Shown: positions 1 to 6,511 of the stretch, piece by piece
Layout: each line of letters begins with the position of its first letter
Position numbering within the stretch: position 1 is the first letter of the stretch
From: Chloroflexota bacterium
GTDB taxonomy: Bacteria > Chloroflexota > UBA6077 > JADZDV01
Reading direction: 5' to 3'
Assembly (NCBI GenBank): GCA_020850915.1
Contig: JADZDV010000012.1
Span: 1-9,522 of the forward strand
Length of the DNA stretch: 9,522 bases
Made by a program: the position numbers and the translations under genes
Notes under the pieces: generated by a model
Seen by the model: only the letters and a program-made list of their open reading frames with translations
The model's database searches: none
What the model was told of the DNA's origin: nothing

Positions 1-138
1 AATCCCGCGCCCGCACGCGGGGCACAGCTCACGAAGCTGCAGACCACACCGATGGCAGAAGTTCCCGTCGGGCTGCACCGGGAGTCGGCACACGGGACAG
101 GCCGTGAGGCTAGGTTCTTGGGCTCGAAGAGGCTTCAA
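1..138 (-). CDS. Zinc-ribbon protein, N-terminal part (runs off the left edge)
   Basis: Minus-strand reading frame giving 46 residues before the window ends; the gene continues to the left. It contains CPVC (residues 14-17), CHRC (28-31) and CPAC (39-42). This is one complete four-cysteine zinc ribbon and the first half of a second one, a typical double-zinc-ribbon layout in which each ribbon holds a structural Zn(II). I chose the TTG at 136-138 because GGGAG lies 8 nt upstream of it. The frame stays open further upstream, so an earlier start cannot be excluded. It is divergent from the gene at 321-644, which also carries CxxC pairs. Zinc ribbons of this kind occur at the N terminus of many unrelated proteins (membrane proteins, FHA-domain proteins, kinases), so no function can be given from this fragment. 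The ribbon is clear; the start is moderately sure. Confidence 0.6.
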   Translation of the reverse strand, partial: MKPLRAQEPSLTACPVCRLPVQPDGNFCHRCGLQLRELCPACGRGI

Positions 139-237
139 TCGTGCCGCTCCCGGTCGGAGTCTAATTCCTGAACGAAGCGCGGCACAACTACCGGGCGGAG
201 GCGGAAATAAATTCGACGGGAGGCGTGTTCTACCTGT

Positions 238-255
238 CGATCCGGGTTCGGATCG
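238..255. promoter_or_regulatory. 7-bp inverted repeat in the divergent intergenic region
   Basis: CGATCCG-GGTT-CGGATCG, perfect arms with a 4-nt centre, about 65 nt upstream of the ATG at 321 and about 100 nt upstream of the TTG at 138. Its place between two divergent genes suggests an operator or a transcript hairpin. No convincing pair of -35/-10 boxes was found next to it, so the role is inference. Confidence 0.35.
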
Positions 256-320
256 TGCAGTACGTCGAAGCAGCCACCGCTGGCCAGAACCGGACGAGTG
301 GATGCCAGGGAGACAGCTTC

Positions 321-644
321 ATGAGTCGAATCTCTACGCTGACCTATCAGGAGGCCGAGGCGCTCTGTTACCACTGTGGCAGCGCGGCCGGCGCCGTCCG
401 CACAGCGTCCAGGGGTATCGAGGCCGGCATGGTGTTCGTCGGCGACAACGGCGCGCGCAGGATCAAAGGCCTGACAGATGTCCGTTGCCCGCGCTGCTCC
501 GGGCCGCTGTTCCTCGATGAGTTCCAGACCCGCTACTACGTCCAGCCCGTTCGGCTGGTGGACGATCCCCATCGCCGGGGCCGCCCCCCGAAGAGGCTGG
601 TCGAGATGCGGCGCGCCGCCGCGGGAGAGCGTCTCTCCGCCTGA
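321..644 (+). CDS. Small zinc-binding protein with an AT-hook-like tail
   Basis: 107 residues. CYHC (16-19) and CPRC (56-59) form a CxxC-x36-CxxC pattern expected for one zinc ribbon or treble-clef-like zinc site. After it comes a basic tail, RRGRPPKR (86-92 and just after), resembling an AT-hook (core G-R-P), which suggests nucleic-acid binding; this is inference. The ATG at 321 was chosen because AGGGAGA ends 7 nt upstream. A GTG at 225 is in frame, but the GGGAGG near it is only 1 nt away, too close to serve. No signal peptide or membrane segment is visible. I do not recognise a named family. It lies divergent from another zinc-ribbon gene and is followed by a strong hairpin at 681-706. 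A small DNA-binding regulator is one possibility and a rubredoxin-like or structural zinc protein another. Confidence 0.7.
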   Translation: MSRISTLTYQEAEALCYHCGSAAGAVRTASRGIEAGMVFVGDNGARRIKGLTDVRCPRCSGPLFLDEFQTRYYVQPVRLVDDPHRRGRPPKRLVEMRRAAAGERLSA

Positions 645-650
645 CGCGGG

Positions 651-674
651 CAGCACAGCAGCACAGCAGCACAA
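651..674. repeat. Octamer tandem repeat CAGCACAG, 3 copies
   Basis: Two perfect copies and a third with its last base changed (A for G), directly after the stop codon of the small zinc protein and before the terminator hairpin. It is a short simple repeat, probably produced by slippage, with no visible function. Confidence 0.6.
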
Positions 675-680
675 CGGCAT

Positions 681-706
681 CGAGCCACGGCAATCGCCGT
701 GGCTCG
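681..706. terminator. Strong hairpin, probable bidirectional terminator
   Basis: CGAGCCACGGC-AATC-GCCGTGGCTCG: a perfect 11-bp stem with a 4-nt loop. It sits between two convergent genes, 36 nt after the stop at 644 and 66 nt from the minus-strand stop at 773. The U-tract is poor on both sides (TTCC on the plus side), as is common in GC-rich genomes, so termination is inferred from the stem and the position. Confidence 0.7.
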
Positions 707-772
707 TTCCATCTCGAGCGAGGCGGTTGTCTCACTCGCTGTGCCGAGCCCCGCGCCGCGGTCTGGTCGGGC

Positions 773-1729
<957 letters not shown>

Positions 1730-1771
1730 CTGTTCGCATGTCCTTTCCCACCACGGCCAGACTATCTGCTG

Positions 1772-1800
1772 TTGACAGGGACCTCTTCGCAGCGTATATC
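1772..1800 (+). promoter_or_regulatory. Near-consensus sigma70-type promoter for the lipoprotein gene
   Basis: TTGACA (1772-1777, perfect -35), a 17-nt spacer, then TATATC (1795-1800, -10). Transcription is expected to begin about 6-8 nt after the -10 box, which is the ATG at 1807. No Shine-Dalgarno sequence lies between, so the transcript is probably leaderless. The boxes are read directly from the sequence; the start point is inference. Confidence 0.65.
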
Positions 1801-1805
1801 CGCTG
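1790..1805. promoter_or_regulatory. Inverted repeat flanking the -10 box (operator candidate)
   Basis: CAGCG-TATATC-CGCTG: perfect 5-bp arms placed exactly on either side of the -10 hexamer and ending 1 nt before the start codon at 1807. A dimeric regulator bound here would cover the -10 box and the start site. The arms are short, so chance is possible. Confidence 0.35.
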
Positions 1806-1806
1806 T

Positions 1807-3117
1807 ATGCAGGCATCGTACCGCGCCGTTCGTCGACTGATTCTGCTCGGCGCCGTCACGCTGGCCTTGCTCCTGGTTGGGTGCAGCCTCTTCGCGCACA
1901 ACCAGCCGACGCGGGCGCCGCTCCCATCCCGCCTGGCATTCGTCGGAACGGACGGCCACGTCTACTCGACCCTTCCCGACGGTAGCGAGCGCCGTCGCCT
2001 GAGCACGATCCCGGGAGAAACCGGCAGCATCGTTGGCCAGCGCCTCGCCCGCTGGCCAGCCTGGTCGCCCGACGGCTCGAAGCTGGCCTTCATGCGCGCG
2101 GAGCGCACCGCGAGCGGCGATGACACCAGCGCGGTCTTCATCGTGGACGGCGATGCCAGCCCGACCAGGGTGTTCGAGTCAAGGAGCGAGCCGCCGATCT
2201 ACCTGAGCTGGGCGCCCGACAGCGGGCACATCAGCATATTGACCGGCGGCGAGCAGTCGCTCACGCTGCGCATGGTCTCGCTGGATGACCAGGGCACGCC
2301 CGTTGTCGTGGCGCAGGGAAACCCTCTCTATTCCGCCTGGGCGCCCGACGCGAGCGCTCTCCTGCTGCACATCGGTTCAGGGAGCCGCCCCGCGGCCGCC
2401 CATGACCTCTCTATCGCGAGCGTCGGGCGCAGCAGCTTGAACATCCAGCGTCTCGCCGTGACGCCAACTGACTTCCGCGCTCCGGCCTGGTCCAGCGACG
2501 GCTCCATGGCTTTCGCGGTGACGGTCGGCGGCCAGACACTCCTGTCCGTTCAGCGCCAGGGCGCCAGCGCGGCGGCCCGTGTCGCAACGCTCGGTCCCGA
2601 GCCGGTCTTCCTCTGGTCTCCTGGCGGCGACCACCTGGCAGTCAGCAGCCGCTCTGCCGGCCAGCCGCTCATGTACCAGGGCGTCGACGTGATCAAGAGC
2701 GACGGCTCCGAGCGGACCCGAGTGACCGACCAGGAAGTCGCGGCCTATTTCTGGTCGCCAGACGGAAAGCGACTCGCCTTCACGAGCCTGGACCCAAACC
2801 AGCGAGCGCTGGCCTGGTTTGTCTGCGATGCCGATGGTAAGAACAGGCGACAGATCGCCACGTATCTGCCCACCGACGACCAGGTCTTCCTGTTCGCCTT
2901 CTTCGATCAGTTCGCCCAGTCTCACGCCGTCTGGTCCCCCGATGGGCGGTACATCGTCTACGCGGGCGCCTTGCCCGGCCCGGTCAGTGCGAACCCCGAC
3001 GACAACTCGGACGCCGTCGAGCGCGGGCAGATCTTCATCGCGACTGTGGACGGAAACGTGCCGCCGCGAGCCATCGCGGACGGGTCGATCGCCCTGTGGC
3101 CAGTGTTCCACCCCTGA
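1807..3117 (+). CDS. TolB-like PD40/WD40 beta-propeller lipoprotein
   Basis: 436 residues. The N terminus has basic residues (R6, R9, R10), a hydrophobic stretch (11-24) and a lipobox LVGC with lipidation Cys C26, so the protein should be anchored to the outer face of the cytoplasmic membrane. The rest is built of propeller blades marked by W-x-P-D-G-type motifs at about W86, W135, W178, W228, W270, W316 and W376: seven copies, fitting a six- or seven-bladed PD40 (TolB C-terminal type) propeller. Blade strands such as SKLAFM, KRLAFTS and RYIVYAG follow the motifs. No catalytic domain is seen, so it is probably a binding or scaffold protein; the ligand is unknown. The ATG at 1807 was chosen because it begins a standard signal peptide; the earlier in-frame ATG at 1723 would add 28 residues before it. 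The gene appears to be transcribed without a leader (promoter at 1772-1800). It is divergent from proline dehydrogenase, with which it may share control. Confidence 0.9.
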   Translation: MQASYRAVRRLILLGAVTLALLLVGCSLFAHNQPTRAPLPSRLAFVGTDGHVYSTLPDGSERRRLSTIPGETGSIVGQRLARWPAWSPDGSKLAFMRAERTASGDDTSAVFIVDGDASPTRVFESRSEPPIYLSWAPDSGHISILTGGEQSLTLRMVSLDDQGTPVVVAQGNPLYSAWAPDASALLLHIGSGSRPAAAHDLSIASVGRSSLNIQRLAVTPTDFRAPAWSSDGSMAFAVTVGGQTLLSVQRQGASAAARVATLGPEPVFLWSPGGDHLAVSSRSAGQPLMYQGVDVIKSDGSERTRVTDQEVAAYFWSPDGKRLAFTSLDPNQRALAWFVCDADGKNRRQIATYLPTDDQVFLFAFFDQFAQSHAVWSPDGRYIVYAGALPGPVSANPDDNSDAVERGQIFIATVDGNVPPRAIADGSIALWPVFHP

Positions 3118-3232
3118 CGCCCGCTGCTGTCTCACGCGGCCACGGACGCGGGCACGCGCCCCTCGCCTCCCCTCGCCTTGCGCCTTCGTGGCCCGGTGTG
3201 CAACGCTCAACCAAACTCACCGGAGAGCCACC

Positions 3233-3961
3233 ATGTCCGAGCAGCCAGGCGCCATCGATCGCTCCGCCATGATTGAAGCGGTCAAGGCTCACCTCACCAT
3301 CGACCCGAAGACGACCGCTGTCGTGGCGGTGGACATGCATCGCGGGCACCTCGATCCCACCGTCGCGACCATGCCGGTCGAGGCCGCCTGGGCCGGTCGA
3401 GTCGTCAAGGAGGCGGCCCGCTGCCTGAGCATGCTGCGCAGTGAGGGCATCCCCGTCATCCACGTCACCCTTGTCCACCGCTCCCTGCCGCCAGACGGCT
3501 CGCCCGAGAACACGCGAAACCCGTTCTGGGTCGCCGTCGAAGCGGCCAAGCAGCAACTGACGCCAGTCGTGCCCAGCACCATCGTCGGCCACAACCGCGT
3601 CGGCTCCCCTGGCACACAGGTCATCCCTGAGCTGCTCGATCCGCGCGACATCGTCCTGACGACGAAGCGCCGCCTCTCCTCGTTCATGGGCACAGACCTG
3701 GACATCACCCTGCGCTCCATGGGCATCAAGACGACCATCATCATGGGAATCAATACGAACACCTGCGTTCAGAACCTGGCGTTCGACTGCTTCAATCGAG
3801 ACTACGCTACGGTCTGCATCGCGGAGTGCGTGGCCAGCATGTACGGCGAGGACCTGCACTACTTCGGCCTCCAGAACATTCAGCGGTGCTTCGGCTGGGT
3901 CCTGACGATCGACGAGCTGGCCGCGAAGCTGGGCGTTCAGGCCGCGGCCGCCAGCCGCTAG
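3233..3961 (+). CDS. Isochorismatase-fold cysteine hydrolase (amidase type)
   Basis: 242 residues. Members cleave C-N bonds of small amides and carbamoyl compounds (nicotinamidase, N-carbamoylsarcosine amidase, maleamate amidase, biuret hydrolase, RutB). The triad is visible: D34 in VVAVDMHRGH, K145 in LTTKRR, and nucleophile C178 in GINTNTCVQNLAFD, where the preceding turn forms the oxyanion region. Typical family features are the strand PVIHVTLVHR (74-83) and the C-terminal YATVCIAECVAS (191-202). The ATG at 3233 has GGAGAG 5 nt upstream. The open frame reaches further back, but that part overlaps the lipoprotein gene in another frame. Its stop codon is part of the AGGAGG ribosome site of the next gene, 9 nt ahead of that gene's GTG, so the two are surely cotranscribed and probably translationally coupled. 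Paired with a ring-opening amidohydrolase, it likely acts on the open-chain half-amide or N-carbamoyl product. The exact substrate cannot be read from sequence. It is not true isochorismatase (no entB context). Confidence 0.92.
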   Translation: MSEQPGAIDRSAMIEAVKAHLTIDPKTTAVVAVDMHRGHLDPTVATMPVEAAWAGRVVKEAARCLSMLRSEGIPVIHVTLVHRSLPPDGSPENTRNPFWVAVEAAKQQLTPVVPSTIVGHNRVGSPGTQVIPELLDPRDIVLTTKRRLSSFMGTDLDITLRSMGIKTTIIMGINTNTCVQNLAFDCFNRDYATVCIAECVASMYGEDLHYFGLQNIQRCFGWVLTIDELAAKLGVQAAAASR

Positions 3962-3965
3962 GAGG
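3960..3965 (+). promoter_or_regulatory. Perfect Shine-Dalgarno AGGAGG overlapping the upstream stop codon
   Basis: The TAG stop of the cysteine hydrolase (3959-3961) runs into AGGAGG, followed by a 5-nt spacer and the GTG at 3971. This decides the GTG start and indicates translational coupling of the two hydrolases. Confidence 0.85.
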
Positions 3966-3970
3966 TCCGC

Positions 3971-5314
3971 GTGTCGTTCGACCTGGCTATCAGGCACGCC
4001 CCCCTCGTAGAACCGGCCGGCAGCTTCCAGGCGCATCTTTATGTCAAGGATGGACGGATCGCGGCCGTTGGTGCGATTGACGCCGAGGCGCGCGAGACGA
4101 TCGACGCCGCGGGCCTCCACCTGCTGCCGGGCTCCGTGGACGGTCACGTTCATTTCATGGACCCTGGGCCGACGGAGCGTGAAGATTTCATCACCGGCTC
4201 CAGCGCCGCGGCCGTTGGCGGCGTGACGACCGTCATCGAGCATACCCACGCCCATCCGGTGCGCAGCGCCCGCGACGTGGCTGAGAAGTCAGCCTACCTG
4301 GCCGATCGCTCCGTCGTGGACTACGGCCTGACCGCCCATATCTGGCCAGACACTGTCGAGCACGTGCGTGAGATCTGGGAAGCGGGCGCGTCGGCCTTCA
4401 AGGTGTTCACGTGCACGACCCATGGCGTGCCGGCCACGCTGGCGGGCACAATGCTGCGCCTGTTCCGGGCCGTGCGCGAGTTCGATGGGCTCTGTCTGAT
4501 CCACTGCGAGGATGAGTTCATCACGGAGGACAACGAGCGGCGCCTGCGAGCGGCCGGCCGAGTCGATCCGATGGTCATTCCCGAGTGGCGCTCGCGAGAA
4601 GCCGAGGCGGTAGCGATCGACACGGTCAGCCACCTGGCTCGCCTGACCGGCGCGCGGGTCATTATCGCCCACGCCAGCCGCCCGCAAGTGCTCGAGTACG
4701 TAGCGCGTGAGCGCGCCAGGGGCGCGCGACTCTGGGCCGAGAGCTGCCCGCAGTATTTCTATCTCGAGGAGCACGAGATCGCGACTGAGGGCGCCTTCCG
4801 GAAGTTCACCCCACCCGCCCGCTCCGCCGAGGAGTCGGCCGGCATGTGGGACCGGCTGCGGAAGGGTGAGATTACGCACATTCAGACGGATCACGCCCCT
4901 GCTACGCGCGAGCAGAAGCTGGAAGGGGATGGCGACATCTGGGTACCTCACTTCGGTCTGCCGGGCGTGGAGACAACCCTCTCGATGATGCTGGAGGGCG
5001 TCAACGCCGGCAAACTCTCCGTTGAGCGAGCCGTTCAGGTGTTGAGCGAGACACCCGCGCGTCTGCACGGTCTCTACCCGCGCAAGGGCTCGCTCCAGGT
5101 GGGTGCCGACGCGGACCTCGTCCTGGTGGATCTCAGCAGACCCCGCACGCTGCGCAATGAGGACGTCATCTCGAAGGCCGGCTGGACGCCGTATACCGGT
5201 CGCACCGTCCGCGGCACGCCGGTCAAGACGTTCGTTCGCGGCCAGCTCGTCGCCGAGAACGGCCGGGTCGTCGCTCAACCGGGCACCGGCCGCTGGGTCC
5301 GGCGCCCGGCCTGA
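3971..5314 (+). CDS. Cyclic amidohydrolase, dihydroorotase/allantoinase type
   Basis: 447 residues. A binuclear-metal beta/alpha-barrel hydrolase that opens cyclic amide rings (allantoin, hydantoins, dihydroorotate, cyclic imides). Metal ligands seen: H59 and H61 in DGHVHFMDPG, carbamylated Lys K144 in SAFKVF, H178 in LIHCED, H234 in IIAHAS, and D307 in QTDHAP. Spacing is close to that of bacterial allantoinase. Other family blocks are GGVTTVIEH (83-91), CPQYFYL (259-265), KFTPPAR (278-284), and LPGVETTLSMML (330-341) before the C-terminal composite-sheet segment GADADLVLVDL (378-388). Length matches allantoinase and hydantoinase (about 450). The start is GTG with AGGAGG 5 nt upstream. It is coupled to the amidase just ahead, which suggests successive steps: ring opening here, then amide cleavage. 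True allantoinase would usually have allantoate amidohydrolase (M20 type) nearby instead, so a hydantoin, N-methylhydantoin or cyclic imide substrate is at least as likely. The family call is firm; the substrate is inference. Confidence 0.92.
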   Translation: MSFDLAIRHAPLVEPAGSFQAHLYVKDGRIAAVGAIDAEARETIDAAGLHLLPGSVDGHVHFMDPGPTEREDFITGSSAAAVGGVTTVIEHTHAHPVRSARDVAEKSAYLADRSVVDYGLTAHIWPDTVEHVREIWEAGASAFKVFTCTTHGVPATLAGTMLRLFRAVREFDGLCLIHCEDEFITEDNERRLRAAGRVDPMVIPEWRSREAEAVAIDTVSHLARLTGARVIIAHASRPQVLEYVARERARGARLWAESCPQYFYLEEHEIATEGAFRKFTPPARSAEESAGMWDRLRKGEITHIQTDHAPATREQKLEGDGDIWVPHFGLPGVETTLSMMLEGVNAGKLSVERAVQVLSETPARLHGLYPRKGSLQVGADADLVLVDLSRPRTLRNEDVISKAGWTPYTGRTVRGTPVKTFVRGQLVAENGRVVAQPGTGRWVRRPA

Positions 5315-5321
5315 CGCAGTC

Positions 5322-5351
5322 GCCTACGGGAGCCTGTCAGCCCCCGTAGGC
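5322..5351. terminator. Hairpin between convergent genes, probable bidirectional terminator
   Basis: GCCTACGGG (5322-5330) and CCCGTAGGC (5343-5351) form a 9-bp stem with a 12-nt loop. It lies between the amidohydrolase stop (5314) and the convergent acyl-CoA dehydrogenase, whose stop and last four codons fall inside the loop and right arm. No long U-tract is present. Confidence 0.55.
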
Positions 5352-6482
5352 CGCGTGGCCAGTGATGTCCTGGCCCACCACCAGGGTGTGGATCTCGTGA
5401 GTTCCCTCGTAGGTATAGACCGTCTCGAGATTGACCATGTGGCGGAAGACCGGGTGTTCCAGGCTGATCCCGTTCCCGCCGAGGATGCTCCGTGCCGTGC
5501 GGGCAGCGTCCAGCGCGGCGGCCACGTTCGCCCGCTTCGCTAGGCTCACCTGCTGAGGTCGCAGCCGCCCCGCGTCCTTGAGGCGCCCGAGCTGTAGGGC
5601 GAGGAACTGCGCCTGGGTTGTGGCGGTGAGGATGTCGACCAGCTTTGCCTGGGTGAGCTGGAACGCCGCGATCGGCTTGCCGAACTGCACGCGCACCTTT
5701 GCGTACTCCAGTGCCGACTCGTAGCAGGCCATCATCGCGCCGACGACGCCGAACGCGATGCCGAAGCGGGCTTCGTTCAGGCAGCGGAGCGGCGATCCGA
5801 GCCCTCGCGTCCCTGGCAGGAGCGCCGATCCGGGCAGCCGCACCTCGTCCAGGTGCAGCTCGGACGTCACCGAGGCCCGTAGTGACAGCTTGTGCTTGAT
5901 GTCGCGCGCTGTGAAGCCGGGCGTTCCCGCCTCGATGACGAAGCCCCGGATGCCGCCCGGCGTCCGTGCCCAGACGATCGCCAGGTCGGCCATCGAACCG
6001 TTGGTGATCCACATCTTGGTGCCGTTCAGCACCCAGCCATCGCCGTCAGGCTCGGCTCGCGTCTCCATGCCCCCCGGATCGGAGCCGTGCTCCGGCTCGG
6101 TCAGCCCGAAGCAGCCGATCAGCTTCCCTCTGACCATCTCGGGCAGGTACTTGCGCTGCTGCTCCTCCGAGCCGAACGCGTGCAGCGGGAACATGCACAG
6201 CGAGCTCTGCACCGACACGAAGCTTCGCAGACCGGAGTCCACCCGCTCCAGCTCCTGGCAGATCAGTCCGTACGACGTTGGACTGAGCCCCGCGCCGTAC
6301 AACGGTAGCGTCGCGCCGAACACTCCCAGCTCGGCCAGTCCCGGCACGAGCTGGCGCGGGAACTCGCTCCTCTCGAACGCATCCCGGACGATCGGCTGCG
6401 CCTCGCGATCGCAAAACTCGCGGAGCGTCTGCTGGACGAGTCGCTCTTCAGGCGACAGCTCGACATCGAAATAGTTCAGCAC
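5337..6482 (-). CDS. Glutaryl-CoA dehydrogenase-like acyl-CoA dehydrogenase
   Basis: 381 residues. An FAD enzyme; glutaryl-CoA dehydrogenases oxidise and decarboxylate glutaryl-CoA to crotonyl-CoA in lysine, tryptophan and aromatic breakdown, passing electrons to ETF. Typical acyl-CoA dehydrogenase blocks: CFGLTEPEHGSDPGGMETRA (124-143), LNGTKMWITNG (152-162), a middle beta domain, RVQFGKPIAAFQLTQAKLVD (264-283), ILGGNGIS (333-340), and NLETVYTYEGTHEIH (351-365) with catalytic base E359. ELERVDSGLRSFVSVQSSL (77-95) matches the glutaryl-CoA dehydrogenase segment holding Glu and Arg (E79, R86) near the substrate carboxylate, which supports a dicarboxylyl-CoA substrate. The start is GTG with AAAGGA 8 nt upstream. 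It begins 29 nt after the stop of the DsbA-like selenoprotein gene on the same strand, so the two form an operon. A non-decarboxylating or other dicarboxylyl-CoA specificity is the main alternative. Confidence 0.9.
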   Translation of the reverse strand: MLNYFDVELSPEERLVQQTLREFCDREAQPIVRDAFERSEFPRQLVPGLAELGVFGATLPLYGAGLSPTSYGLICQELERVDSGLRSFVSVQSSLCMFPLHAFGSEEQQRKYLPEMVRGKLIGCFGLTEPEHGSDPGGMETRAEPDGDGWVLNGTKMWITNGSMADLAIVWARTPGGIRGFVIEAGTPGFTARDIKHKLSLRASVTSELHLDEVRLPGSALLPGTRGLGSPLRCLNEARFGIAFGVVGAMMACYESALEYAKVRVQFGKPIAAFQLTQAKLVDILTATTQAQFLALQLGRLKDAGRLRPQQVSLAKRANVAAALDAARTARSILGGNGISLEHPVFRHMVNLETVYTYEGTHEIHTLVVGQDITGHAAYGG

Positions 6483-6511
6483 CCTTCGCGTCCTTTACTC
6501 GCTTCTATCGG

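Noticed and set aside
225..320. N-terminal extension of the small zinc protein from the GTG at 225.
   Set aside because: The GGGAGG ahead of it is only 1 nt from the GTG, the extension has no family features, and the ATG at 321 has a well-spaced AGGGAGA.
1730..1816. 29-residue N-terminal extension of proline dehydrogenase.
   Set aside because: The Thermus-type N terminus begins at the ATG at 1729; the extension overlaps the promoter and start of the divergent lipoprotein gene.
3138..3193. GGCCACG / CGTGGCC arms between the lipoprotein and cysteine hydrolase genes.
   Set aside because: The 42-nt loop and the lack of a U-tract make a terminator unlikely; probably chance in GC-rich DNA.
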